From a virus: a DNA stretch of 29,531 nt. Each line of letters opens with the position of its first letter. Position 1 is the stretch's first letter. Below, in pieces: positions 1 to 5,853 of this stretch. Made by a program: the position numbers and the translations under genes. The stretch is from positions 1-29,531 of IMG/VR virus record IMGVR_UViG_3300022707_005551. One strand, 5' to 3'. Under the pieces are notes generated by a model, which saw only the letters and a list, made by a program, of their open reading frames with translations, ran no database searches and was not told the origin of the DNA.

Positions 1-114
1 ATAACTCAAACAACATAGGAGAGATAGACAATGAATGATAATCAATTAGTAATCGATAAAATTAAAGACGCCAACGAAGAATGCTGATGAAGTAGAAAGT
101 ACCGAACTGATCGC
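1..114. repeat. Chimeric window edge: two inverted fragments joined at a 5-bp microhomology
   Basis: Bases 1-74 are the exact reverse complement of 952-1025, and bases 70-114 are the exact reverse complement of 2839-2883. The fragments share the five bases GCCAA (70-74), which is the junction. Identity stops at 115. Inverted, microhomology-joined pieces of nearby sequence are typical of template-switch chimeras (multiple displacement amplification or assembly). A real rearrangement is possible but less likely at a sequence end. Confidence 0.9.
31..87 (+). pseudogene. Truncated inverted copy of the 5' end of the gene at 468-995
   Basis: The first 14 codons, with the ribosome-binding site AGGAGAGATAGACA, are identical to the start of the leftward gene whose start lies at 995. 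At the chimera junction the frame runs into the second fragment and ends at TGA after 18 residues. It is a by-product of the chimeric edge and should not be annotated as a functional gene. Confidence 0.8.
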
Positions 115-222
115 TGGTTTCTAGACCTCGTTTATTAAGCGATACGTCAAACATAACCAGAAAGTATATCCATCGCCTATATTCCTATAGTATCTCCTAC
201 GCTATTTGTGCAAATCTGACAT

Positions 223-456
223 TTACAAAATTTGTAAAAACTCACGTGATTCAGGGTCGATTCCATAATCACCTTGCTGCAATCCAGCCTCTACAGCGAA
301 GCGATTCGCCATGTCTCTAAAGTCCTCATCGGGGGTGGGAACTTTACCACCCGGCAATATGGCCATGGCGGGTGTGTTGAATGCTAGATTGTATGAATCA
401 GAAACGTCTTTAAGCTGCTTCTCTGTGGAAAAAACACCTGTATTTTTGGTCTTCAT
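223..456 (-). CDS. Small phage protein of unknown function (77 aa)
   Basis: I do not recognise this protein. It has an ATG start preceded by GGAGAGATAACG, the same ribosome-site style as its neighbours, and follows the gene at 468-995 closely in the same leftward run. The sequence is soluble, with a Pro/Gly-rich middle (AILPGGKVPTPDEDF) and an acidic C-terminal half; no membrane segment or known motif is visible. The stop codon lies in a perfect 8-1-8 palindrome (222-238). Downstream, only a few very short frames precede the chimeric edge, so its operon context on the left is lost. Confidence 0.7.
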   Translation of the reverse strand: MKTKNTGVFSTEKQLKDVSDSYNLAFNTPAMAILPGGKVPTPDEDFRDMANRFAVEAGLQQGDYGIDPESREFLQIL

Positions 457-467
457 CGTTATCTCTC

Positions 468-995
468 CTACGCTATTGCGATTTTAGTTTGCTCGTCAGG
501 TGGATCAGGGACTAATAATTTCTCCACATCACTGTAGAGCGGCACCATTCCCTTAGGGATGACTTTAAACTCATCCCCGTCGATGACATAGAGTTGGTTA
601 TGGCCCATGGATTCCACCTCTACAGCCACATTATCGGCAATGATGGAAACTGAATCGCCGCCGCAAAGCTTAGTCATTGTTATCGGCTGATTTGCCACAC
701 CAAACTTGGCGGGCATTTCATAATCATAAACATGGGTTATTTCACCGCCTTGGGCCAAATAGCCCTTAAGCCATTTTGCATAATCTCCGGCCGAGGCTTC
801 ACTGCATTTGCTAAGCCATCCTTCAGCCGCCTGGCTCCGAGATTCCGCCTCGTGTTTCCTCAACTCCTCCTCTCTTTCAAAGCGCTGAGATTCCGTCTCA
901 TGTTTCCTCAACTCCTCTTCCCATTTAATATCTTCGATCCGCTGCTTCTCTTTGGCGTCTTTAATTTTATCGATTACTAATTGATTATCATTCAT
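468..995 (-). CDS. Phage protein with N-terminal charged coiled coil containing a 16-residue tandem repeat (175 aa)
   Basis: I see no recognisable family. Residues 1-60 are highly charged and predicted helical. EEELRKHETES (26-36) and EEELRKHEAES (42-52) are two copies of a 16-residue unit, visible in the DNA as a 48-bp spaced repeat. The rest (about 60-175) is a globular mix of strands and helices. The ATG start has a strong AGGAGAGATAGACA site. Its 5' end is the sequence copied in inverted form at the window edge. It belongs to the leftward early run of small genes. A structural or host-takeover role would be a guess. Confidence 0.75.
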   Translation of the reverse strand: MNDNQLVIDKIKDAKEKQRIEDIKWEEELRKHETESQRFEREEELRKHEAESRSQAAEGWLSKCSEASAGDYAKWLKGYLAQGGEITHVYDYEMPAKFGVANQPITMTKLCGGDSVSIIADNVAVEVESMGHNQLYVIDGDEFKVIPKGMVPLYSDVEKLLVPDPPDEQTKIAIA

Positions 996-1007
996 TGTCT
1001 ATCTCTC

Positions 1008-1157
1008 CTATGTTGTTTGAGTTATCAGCGTGATCGCTATCACAGCGACCCAAAACCAAACGCGTGTAATCAATATCAGAGCAAGACCACTTACAATTAT
1101 GCTTGCGACCACAAACCCCAAAATTATTGCTCCGATTATTTGTATATACTCGATCAT
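1008..1157 (-). CDS. Small two-helix membrane protein (49 aa)
   Basis: Starting at ATG 1157, this short frame encodes 49 residues with two hydrophobic segments (about residues 5-30 and 33-47) separated by a Thr-Arg turn. It is packed between its neighbours: the start is two bases from the stop of the gene at 1160-1366, and its stop overlaps the ribosome site for the gene starting at 995. GAGG lies about 10 bases upstream of the start. Tight packing and coherent hydrophobic composition support a real gene. Holin-like or other membrane activity is possible but not shown. Confidence 0.6.
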   Translation of the reverse strand: MIEYIQIIGAIILGFVVASIIVSGLALILITRVWFWVAVIAITLITQTT

Positions 1158-1159
1158 CT

Positions 1160-1366
1160 CTATTTCACCTCAACCTCTAACAAAAGTTCTTGTTGAGCCT
1201 TAGTAACTAACTCACTGATAGCCTCGCCCAAGTCGAAAGAGGGAAACCGTCTAGACTGTAAATCTGCCCTGATTATTTTCCAATCACCCAAAGTCGTAGT
1301 CATTGTTAAGGTCACTTCAATGGCGTCTGGATTGTTTGCTTTACTTTTTAATTTCATTCGTGACAT
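1160..1366 (-). CDS. Small phage protein of unknown function (68 aa)
   Basis: The ATG at 1366 has a clear AAGGAGAGATAAC ribosome site. The product has a basic N-terminus (MSRMKLKSKAN), then an alternating strand-like segment rich in threonine (EVTLTMTTTLGDW) and an acidic helical C-terminus ending EVEVK. The pattern resembles small, uncharacterised proteins of phage early regions that begin with a strand and end in a helix, but I cannot name a family. It is translated with the small membrane protein immediately downstream. Confidence 0.7.
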   Translation of the reverse strand: MSRMKLKSKANNPDAIEVTLTMTTTLGDWKIIRADLQSRRFPSFDLGEAISELVTKAQQELLLEVEVK

Positions 1367-1475
1367 GTTATCTCTCCTTTCATCTAAGCCATTCTCAGCA
1401 AGTTTCTACTAAGTGGCACTCTGTGTACGGTTACACTTTAAAAGCTCTGTAGGGTGTTAATAGGGGCCTTTAGTG

Positions 1476-1709
1476 TCAATATTCCACGGTTACTTCAACT
1501 TTCCCGTATTCACAAATAGCATCTATCAATTCTTGGAAGTCATCAAAACCACAGGCCACCATACCGTTTAAAACGGGGATGTTCTTTCTGTCCAAAATCG
1601 CTGGCAGAGTCCCAAAAGCATTTTCTAAGGCTGTACGGAATCGGCCGCCGGAAGCAAAACATGTGGCTTCTTGCGGATCAACGATCCTATAAGATAATAA
1701 TGCACCCAT
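1476..1709 (-). CDS. Small phage protein of unknown function (77 aa)
   Basis: The start is ATG 1709, closely behind the stop of the 58-residue gene at 1711-1887. GAGGGTGAAG upstream can serve as the ribosome site. The product looks like a compact alpha/beta protein: a hydrophobic N-terminal strand, a central GGRF turn, and a C-terminal helix and strand (EYGKVEVTVEY). Two cysteines (residues 17 and 53) are too far apart for an obvious metal site. I do not recognise the family. Bases 1367-1475 downstream hold no gene I can support. Confidence 0.65.
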   Translation of the reverse strand: MGALLSYRIVDPQEATCFASGGRFRTALENAFGTLPAILDRKNIPVLNGMVACGFDDFQELIDAICEYGKVEVTVEY

Positions 1710-1710
1710 A

Positions 1711-1887
1711 TCACTTCACCCTCACTTCAGTAATCAATAGATCCTGGTCCTTGTTAACTTCGAAGACGTAGGGTTCTTGATCAATGAGTTGAACATTGCC
1801 AATAATCTCTCCGTCGTTGTTAACCGTGCCTATTTCGAGTGCCCGGCTATTGGTTTTAGTGGTTCGTGTAATTGTGAATTCTGTCAT
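1711..1887 (-). CDS. Small beta-rich phage protein of unknown function (58 aa)
   Basis: This frame of 58 residues begins at ATG 1887 after a strong AGGAGAAACCAGC site and ends within a few bases of the next start. The sequence alternates polar and hydrophobic residues (TEFTITRTTK, IIGNVQLIDQEPYVFEV), as in a small beta-sandwich or OB-like fold. No motif identifies its function. Good ribosome site, no gaps and tight spacing support the gene. Confidence 0.65.
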   Translation of the reverse strand: MTEFTITRTTKTNSRALEIGTVNNDGEIIGNVQLIDQEPYVFEVNKDQDLLITEVRVK

Positions 1888-1908
1888 GCTGGTTTCTCCT
1901 CATCTCTT

Positions 1909-2358
1909 CTATTTACCTTCAAGAAGTATTTGAACGACGTCATCTCTCAATAACCCCTGTTCCTTCATATTAGCGACAATCTTATTGGCAAACGCTGCGT
2001 TGTACTGTAGCTTAATTTCCTCACCAAACTTTTTAGCCAGCCTTTCAAGTTGATCCATTGGCCTACCCCAGCCATGACTTTGTTTAAAAATACTTTTGCA
2101 ATGATCCTGTATAGATATTTCTTTTCTATCTATAGTAATCATCCCTGTAGCCACTAAGTCAGTAAGAGTCCCATCTATAATAATAGCCACCTTTTCTTCA
2201 ATAACTTCACGAACCTTTTTTGTTATTTGAGATTCAACCTTATCCTTAATATTTTCAGATATTTGATGAACAACAGATCTTTTGATATGACCTTTCAACT
2301 CATCAGTTAAGTCTTCTTCTTCAATCCAAAACTCTTCAACTTCTATCGTAAATTTCAT
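1909..2358 (-). CDS. Phage protein of unknown function (149 aa), long central helices
   Basis: The ATG at 2358 is preceded by AAGGAGAAAGAGCA. The N-terminus is an acidic strand (MKFTIEVEEFWIEEEDL). The middle (about 20-65) is strongly helical and charged (ISENIKDKVESQITKKV), and the C-terminal half has further helices with a conserved-looking HGWGRP turn. The layout resembles small DNA- or nucleoprotein-associated phage proteins, but no catalytic motif is visible and I do not name a family. It overlaps the stop of the gene at 2355-2537 by 4 bp (ATGA), implying translational coupling. Confidence 0.7.
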   Translation of the reverse strand: MKFTIEVEEFWIEEEDLTDELKGHIKRSVVHQISENIKDKVESQITKKVREVIEEKVAIIIDGTLTDLVATGMITIDRKEISIQDHCKSIFKQSHGWGRPMDQLERLAKKFGEEIKLQYNAAFANKIVANMKEQGLLRDDVVQILLEGK

Positions 2359-2537
2359 TGCTCTTTCTCCTTGTTCGCGCGTTGGTCTTCACAGATGCAC
2401 GCTTCAAATTCTGGGTGGCTTTTGTGTATCAAGTCAAAGTCCCACTCTGGACAAAAGTGCCAGCCCTCTGCGTGTTCTTCGTTGGTTAGGTTGGTGGTCA
2501 TATCTGTAGTAAGCTGTCTCTCTCTTTCGGGTGTCAT
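2355..2537 (-). CDS. Small cysteine-containing phage protein (60 aa)
   Basis: Start ATG 2537 has GAGGAGAAAGAGAC upstream. The core EGWHFCPEWDFDLI followed by EACICED contains three cysteines and a histidine that could bind a metal or form a compact core. Similar short proteins with a W-x-F-C-P-x-W-D-x-x-L pattern occur in phage early regions without known function; this is my recollection and needs a search. The N-terminus is hydrophilic and the C-terminus is charged. Confidence 0.65.
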   Translation of the reverse strand: MTPERERQLTTDMTTNLTNEEHAEGWHFCPEWDFDLIHKSHPEFEACICEDQRANKEKEQ

Positions 2538-2680
2538 GTCTCTTTCTCCTCAAGATTCTTAGCATGATCTTTAATCGATTGATGGTTTTTGATTAGCGGT
2601 TGAGGGAATATCTCTAGCCGTTTCCGCTTTTCTTTCTTTCGTTTTTTCTTATGCTTGCGTTGGCGGTCAGTATTATTCAT
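2534..2680 (-). CDS. Very basic small protein (48 aa)
   Basis: The frame runs from ATG 2680 to TGA 2534 and is too short for usual length filters. Residues 5-21 are almost all Lys/Arg (for example RQRKHKKKRKKEKRKR), giving a nucleic-acid-binding-like N-terminus, followed by a short mixed tail. The start overlaps the stop of the 172-residue gene upstream (ATGAATAA) and the stop overlaps the next start, so expression would be by coupling; no strong ribosome site is seen. It is real if coupling is used, otherwise a chance frame. Confidence 0.5.
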   Translation of the reverse strand: MNNTDRQRKHKKKRKKEKRKRLEIFPQPLIKNHQSIKDHAKNLEEKET

Positions 2681-3191
2681 CTAAAGCTGGCTCTATGGAT
2701 TTTATAGCTTTATCTGCCCTGTCAAGATGCAGCCTCACTTGCATATACAGTCCTTTGGCTCCTTTCGTATACCAGTCAGGCCCACTATTTTGAGCTGCCC
2801 TAACCGTCATTACAGTCTGTCTTAATACTTTTATCACCGCGATCAGTTCGGTACTTTCTACTTCATCAGCATTCTTCGTTGGCTTACCTTGTATCCTCTC
2901 CAGAAGCGCTTCTAGCTCGTCTTTGCTGTGGTCATACCAATCGTTGCCGATAAACAGTTTGTCGTCCTCACGGTGTACAGTGAGCTTACAGGAGCGTCCC
3001 TTAACGTAATCCAACCTTAGTGGGTGCCGATCACTTCCTAGATCAACCAGCATTTGTGCATCTTCATCCGATAGCGGGGCGTCTTCATAGTGCAAAAAGC
3101 CTAGCCCTTGAGGATTGCTTAATGCATAAGCAGCCTTCGCAACATCAATAAGATTTGCACCGGTTATTTCAATCATGTTCTCTGTGTCCAT
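2673..3191 (-). CDS. Conserved phage early-region protein (172 aa)
   Basis: The first ~100 residues contain the pattern LRLDYVKGRSCKLTV-x-n-LFIGNDWYDHS, which I recognise from small uncharacterised phage proteins with the order L-D-Y-x-x-G-R and W-Y-D-H. The C-terminal ~65 residues (from about 110) are helical with a charged surface, so this may be two fused modules. ATG 3191 is preceded by CGGAGAGAAACC. Part of this gene (2839-2883) was copied in inverted form to the window edge. Function is unknown. Confidence 0.7.
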   Translation of the reverse strand: MDTENMIEITGANLIDVAKAAYALSNPQGLGFLHYEDAPLSDEDAQMLVDLGSDRHPLRLDYVKGRSCKLTVHREDDKLFIGNDWYDHSKDELEALLERIQGKPTKNADEVESTELIAVIKVLRQTVMTVRAAQNSGPDWYTKGAKGLYMQVRLHLDRADKAIKSIEPALDE

Positions 3192-3232
3192 GGTTTCTCT
3201 CCGTTTGTTTGATTCACTAGACCTAGCCTATT

Positions 3233-3577
3233 CTATGTTACCGGTAACGTCAAGGTCTTTTTGGTTTCATTGCTCTCCTCATGTATCATAAGAAATACGA
3301 TCATGGCTGCTCTAAGTGGGTTTGTGTGCCACACATGATTATCTTCATAGATGCCATTAGTCGAGCACCAGTGGTTTTCATCATTATCGACATAACTAAT
3401 ATTTATTTTAAAATTAATAATCATTGGCCAGGCATCTGAAGGGTTGCTACAAAAAGCAGGTAAAGAAATCGGAACCCCGTCTTTGACAGCTACAGGGATG
3501 GACATATCAACATCAAAACCCAATAGCTCAGCCACCGCCTTGTTAATCTCGTCGTCTGTTAAATGTTCGTAATCCAT
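3233..3577 (-). CDS. NinX/DUF2591-like phage protein (114 aa)
   Basis: The order of motifs fits the DUF2591 (NinX-like) family: an N-terminal MDYEHLTDDEINKAVAELLG helix, the block CSNPSDAWPMI, a W-containing strand region (ENHWCST) and the C-terminal NPLRAAMIVFLM helix. These proteins are common in lambdoid and P22-like early regions; their biochemical role is not known. The ATG at 3577 follows a GAGGAGAGACC site. The protein ends with a short basic/threonine tail after the conserved helix. Confidence 0.75.
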   Translation of the reverse strand: MDYEHLTDDEINKAVAELLGFDVDMSIPVAVKDGVPISLPAFCSNPSDAWPMIINFKINISYVDNDENHWCSTNGIYEDNHVWHTNPLRAAMIVFLMIHEESNETKKTLTLPVT

Positions 3578-3594
3578 TGGTCTCTCCTCATGGT

Positions 3595-3675
3595 TTATAA
3601 ATCATCATCTTTCTTTAGGCAATACTCTACATATAGAGGGGGTTGGTAGCCTCTAGGAGTTAAATACTCTTTCAC
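3595..3675 (-). other. Possible short frame or amber read-through extension (26 codons from a GTG)
   Basis: After the TAG stop of the gene at 3727-4062 the same frame stays open for 43 codons to TAA 3595. The translation looks protein-like (KEYLTPRGYQPPLYVEY) and ends in an acidic run. A GTG at 3675 could start a 26-residue peptide, but no good ribosome site precedes it. It may be a broken gene, a read-through extension or chance. Confidence 0.25.
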
Positions 3676-3726
3676 TGTTACAGTGTTACTTCTTATCAGG
3701 CACAGTTTTACATCTTGTCGGATGCT

Positions 3727-4062
3727 CTATAAAGATAATGAATATTTAGCAAATACCCAACCAATACCCTTTAACAAACCATCCCTACAATTAAATTGAT
3801 CATCTATTTGTAGTTTTGAAAAAGGAATTATAATAACTTGGTCACTGAATTTTGCCTCAAAACACCATTCTTTTTCTAAATCTTCATGCTCTTTGCAATT
3901 ATGCTTTCCACACGCACAAAGTGAAGATTCATAACCATAATAGAAATAAATATTCTTACAGCTTAAAACTGCATAATCCTCACTTATTCCTATAGTTGGT
4001 GTATTCATTATCTTGCTACCATAAAGCCTGTTTATGCCCTGTTCCTGTGATGAACAGTCCAC
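3727..4062 (-). CDS. Cysteine-rich small phage protein (up to 111 aa)
   Basis: The first possible start is GTG 4062 behind AGGGGG; an internal ATG at 4008 (MNTPTIGISEDYAVL) would give 93 residues and may be the true start, as neither has an ideal ribosome site. The middle has C-A-C-G-K-H-N-C-K-E-H, a cluster of cysteines and histidines that could bind zinc, flanked by beta-like segments. It is AT-richer than its neighbours. I do not recognise a family. It is the most upstream leftward gene before the 389-base non-coding stretch. Confidence 0.5.
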   Translation of the reverse strand: MDCSSQEQGINRLYGSKIMNTPTIGISEDYAVLSCKNIYFYYGYESSLCACGKHNCKEHEDLEKEWCFEAKFSDQVIIIPFSKLQIDDQFNCRDGLLKGIGWVFAKYSLSL

Positions 4063-4307
4063 ACCCCCTACTAATCCTCTTCTGGCGTATTGCTTAGCAA
4101 CGTCAAAAGATTCAATGATTCCCTTTCGGGCTTATCATTTGGTGCGCTTTAACACTGTTACTGCTATTGATAACTTTTGCGTTTTCACCAGTGTCAAAAG
4201 CTATTGCTTTAAATGAACTGAGGCTTAAAACGGTTTGGGGTATAATTAGAAAAGTATTGCATACCCTTCATTGCTTTTTACCGCCCTTATTTTTGGTTAA
4301 ATCGGTT

Positions 4308-4370
4308 GCTGGGGTAGGTGAATAAAGGGAAAACCTACATGTCTATGGGCACAAATCGCTCGCACCCAGC
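4308..4370 (+). ncRNA. Candidate structured RNA upstream of the Tad2 cassette
   Basis: GCTGGG (4308-4313) can pair with CCCAGC (4365-4370). Inside it, directly adjacent, GTAGGT (4314-4319) can pair with ACCTAC (4333-4338) around a 13-nt A-rich loop, leaving about 26 nt for a third arm. The palindromes also allow folding of the opposite strand. A TATAAT box 60 bases upstream could drive it. No known RNA family was recognised; it could be a leader element or part of an origin. Confidence 0.3.
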
Positions 4371-4393
4371 ACCCACCATACTACTAGATAGTC

Positions 4394-4409
4394 CTAACCC
4401 GTGTCAATA
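4394..4409. repeat. 16-bp direct repeat, left copy (flanks the Tad2 cassette)
   Basis: CTAACCCGTGTCAATA occurs here and again, identically, at 4753-4768. The two copies bracket the promoter, Tad2 gene and terminator, as expected for a cassette gained by recombination at short repeats. The left copy lies just upstream of the Tad2 -10 box. Confidence 0.85.
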
Positions 4410-4415
4410 CAATCA

Positions 4416-4424
4416 TGGTATAAT
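4416..4424 (+). promoter_or_regulatory. Extended -10 promoter for the Tad2 cassette
   Basis: TGGTATAAT matches the extended -10 consensus (TGnTATAAT) perfectly. No good -35 hexamer lies 16-18 bases upstream, which extended -10 promoters tolerate. It is 28 bases upstream of the ATG at 4452, so the transcript would have a short leader. Confidence 0.7.
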
Positions 4425-4451
4425 TAATGCTTAATTACTGGAGAGTGTGTT

Positions 4452-4712
4452 ATGAATTTTGGTGAAGCCTTACATGAATTAAAAGCAGGTCGAAAAGTTG
4501 CACGCGAAGGATGGAATGGTAAAGGCATTTTTATTGAATTGCAGGTGCCTGATCAAAATAGCAAGATGACAAATCCTTATATCTTTATTGATACTACAGG
4601 GCTTCAAACTGATAATGAAACTGCTCCTCCTTTGAAGGGGCTAAAGTGTCTTGTTCCGTGGCTAGCATCACAAACCGATATGCTTTCCGATGACTGGATT
4701 GATGTAGGTTAA
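4452..4712 (+). CDS. tad2: Tad2-like (DUF2829) anti-Thoeris protein
   Basis: The 86-residue protein has the full DUF2829 pattern: N-terminal NFGEALHELKAGRKVAREGW, NGKGIFIEL, an NPYIFI segment, and the C-terminal VPWLASQTDMLSDDW. Members of this family from phages (Tad2) bind and sequester the cyclic ADP-ribose signal made by the Thoeris defence system and so protect the phage. Length is typical. ATG 4452 follows GGAGAGTGTGTT. It is the only rightward gene in an otherwise leftward 8-kb block, and has its own promoter and terminator between 16-bp repeats, i.e. a moron. Family membership is clear; Thoeris inhibition by this member is inferred. Confidence 0.88.
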   Translation: MNFGEALHELKAGRKVAREGWNGKGIFIELQVPDQNSKMTNPYIFIDTTGLQTDNETAPPLKGLKCLVPWLASQTDMLSDDWIDVG

Positions 4713-4718
4713 CCATTC

Positions 4719-4739
4719 AGGGGCTTAACGGCCCCTTTA
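4719..4739 (+). terminator. Rho-independent terminator of the Tad2 cassette
   Basis: AGGGGC (4719-4724) and GCCCCT (4731-4736) form a 6-bp GC-rich stem with a TTAACG loop, followed by a short T tract. It starts 6 bases after the stop codon and closes the cassette before the second 16-bp repeat. Confidence 0.8.
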
Positions 4740-4752
4740 TAACAAATATTAA

Positions 4753-4768
4753 CTAACCCGTGTCAATA
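4753..4768. repeat. 16-bp direct repeat, right copy (flanks the Tad2 cassette)
   Basis: Identical to 4394-4409. It lies after the Tad2 terminator and before the tRNA region. Recombination between the copies would remove the cassette cleanly. Confidence 0.85.
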
Positions 4769-4785
4769 GTTATAGGAAGATGTGC

Positions 4786-4911
4786 TGGCTTCGGTATTGT
4801 TGGGAGTCGAACCCAACTAACCCATTTCACGATCTTTACAGCCTTTTCACTTATTCACGTTTGCAAACGCTTCAAAACTATTAGCTGCTGCTGGCCAGCT
4901 TCCAACACACC
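4786..4911 (-). pseudogene. Degenerate tRNA-like sequence
   Basis: On the minus strand a perfect T-arm (4800-4816: TTGGG, loop TTCGACT, CCCAA) is followed by a seven-base acceptor-like strand CAATACC, and CCA occurs a few bases late (4786-4788). Upstream is CTGTAAA, identical to the tRNA-Tyr anticodon loop, but it lacks pairing flanks, and no proper 5' acceptor strand is found. A 12-bp palindrome (4858-4869) sits where the D/anticodon region should be. It looks like a decayed or rearranged tRNA, possibly derived from tRNA-Tyr. Confidence 0.4.
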
Positions 4912-4926
4912 TACCTATAACGACGT

Positions 4927-5014
4927 TGGTGCAGGAAGGTGGAGTCGAACCACCAAAGCTTTCGCTACGCATTTACAGTGCGCTAGAGTCTCCTCGTCTC
5001 AACTGTGTTCCTGC
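4927..5014 (-). tRNA. tRNA-Tyr (GTA)
   Basis: Reading the minus strand, the acceptor GCAGGAA pairs with TTCCTGC, followed by discriminator A and encoded CCA (4927-4929). The anticodon arm GCGCA-CTGTAAA-TGCGT carries GTA. A long variable arm (AGCGAAAGCT) marks it as a class II tRNA, as expected for bacterial tyrosine tRNA. The T-arm is perfect. The D region is about four bases longer than in E. coli tRNA-Tyr, with only a short GAG/CTC stem, so it may be divergent. Phages often carry tRNAs to offset codon bias or host tRNA cleavage. Confidence 0.88.
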
Positions 5015-5015
5015 T

Positions 5016-5384
5016 TTATTTAACATCAATTTTTAAATCACTAACAAGAATATCAGCATCATTCTTTGTTTTTCTCATCTTAAAGACTCCACCCTTGCTG
5101 AATCGCCACTCATAACCGTCAGGAACTCTTACATCCAGACCAACTGGATCGGGAGCACCTGAATAAGTAATATTATCTGTGCTGAACTTATCTTTATCAT
5201 TCATATCTCTCCTAATTAACAGTAAACTTTTACCTGCGTTGTTAAGATGGTGACGAGCTACTGATAGGTCTGGATTATTATCCAAAGGGTCCACTCCAGC
5301 AGATACGGCGCTCTCGATACACTCTAAGGCTTGAAGCATATCGCCGACAGCACTTAATATTTCAACGTCTAATTTATCATTCAT
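5016..5384 (-). CDS. Small phage protein with a possible internal translation start (122 aa)
   Basis: ATG 5384 follows GGAGAGAGATTG; a TTG one codon earlier is less likely. The N-terminal ~58 residues form an acidic helical module. The second half begins with RDMNDKDKFST, where an in-frame ATG at 5204 has a very good ribosome site (AGGAGAGAT), so a separate 62-residue C-terminal product is probable. The C-terminal part contains VPDGYEWRFSKGGVFKM, a beta-like segment. Both starts read ATGAATGATAAA, suggesting duplication of a leader followed by fusion. Function unknown. Confidence 0.65.
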   Translation of the reverse strand: MNDKLDVEILSAVGDMLQALECIESAVSAGVDPLDNNPDLSVARHHLNNAGKSLLLIRRDMNDKDKFSTDNITYSGAPDPVGLDVRVPDGYEWRFSKGGVFKMRKTKNDADILVSDLKIDVK

Positions 5385-5405
5385 CAATCTCTCTCCTTTT
5401 AAGCG

Positions 5406-5570
5406 TCAATCATTTTTCATAGCCTTGTCGATTATACTTGGAGTGAGCTTGTCGACTGGCGTGGCATTAATGATTGATTGTAGTTTTATCATGTAGTCAA
5501 TATTGCGTTTTTCGCCATGCACAAAATGAAGCCTATCCCTTAACCACTCCAAAAATGCTTTATCGTACAT
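5406..5570 (-). CDS. Small helical phage protein (54 aa)
   Basis: The frame from ATG 5570 to TGA 5406 encodes 54 residues and has an AGGAGAAACAGC ribosome site located inside the end of the upstream gene, which it overlaps by 11 bp. Composition is amphipathic and helical (KAFLEWLRDRLHF, IDYMIKLQSIIN). Good site and overlap support it as a real gene; function unknown. Confidence 0.65.
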   Translation of the reverse strand: MYDKAFLEWLRDRLHFVHGEKRNIDYMIKLQSIINATPVDKLTPSIIDKAMKND

Positions 5571-5853
5571 GCTGTTTCTCCTTCTTTACCTCTAAAAGCG
5601 CTATATGCTCTGCAAAGGTTTCAGCTATTGTATTGGCCCCTTGGGTATAGGCCAGTAGTAATTCATCCAGTGTGTCGCACCGTGAGCCAAGCTGAGTCGT
5701 TAAATACCTCGCTGTAGCCTCTAGGGTAGGATGGTAGGACTCTTTCGTCTGAGGCTTTCTGACGCCCTCATGATTAGGCTTACTCTCATAGTGATAGGAT
5801 AAGACCCATTGCCTACGATCATGTACTAATTCCCATTCTTTGGTTATAAACAT
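5560..5853 (-). CDS. Small phage protein of unknown function (97 aa)
   Basis: ATG 5853 follows AAGGAGAAATAA, which overlaps the stop of the upstream gene. The protein starts with strand-like WELVHDRRQWVLSYHYES, contains KESYHPTLEATARYL, then helices. This resembles small phage proteins with a W-x-x-V-x-D start and a Y-H-P-(S/T)-L-E block, but I cannot assign a function. It ends basic (KKEKQHVR). Confidence 0.7.
   Translation of the reverse strand: MFITKEWELVHDRRQWVLSYHYESKPNHEGVRKPQTKESYHPTLEATARYLTTQLGSRCDTLDELLLAYTQGANTIAETFAEHIALLEVKKEKQHVR

Larger units (their letters stand above)
4063..4451. other. 389-base non-coding stretch with promoter-like boxes and inverted repeats
   Basis: No convincing gene lies here on either strand. 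It holds an isolated TATAAT box at 4241-4246, a nested set of inverted repeats at 4308-4370 (listed separately), one copy of a 16-bp direct repeat and the Tad2 promoter. Its position between leftward genes and a rightward cassette suits a regulatory or transferred segment. Confidence 0.5.

Noticed and set aside
222-238. Perfect 8-1-8 palindrome TTTACAAA-A-TTTGTAAA as an operator
   Set aside because: It overlaps the end of a coding gene, no promoter boxes are nearby, and A/T-rich palindromes of this size occur by chance; kept only as a note in the gene entry.
732-1196. Rightward frames opposite the genes at 468-995 and 1008-1366
   Set aside because: They are antisense to coding genes with good ribosome sites, and their composition mirrors the opposite strand.
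4034-4216. Rightward frame MPCSCDEQSTPP in the non-coding stretch
   Set aside because: It lacks a ribosome site, partly overlaps the leftward cysteine-rich gene and has no coherent structure.
4339-4434. 31-codon rightward frame MSMGTNRSHPAPT before Tad2
   Set aside because: Composition is unnatural, it runs over the direct repeat and the promoter, and its start lies in the inverted-repeat element.
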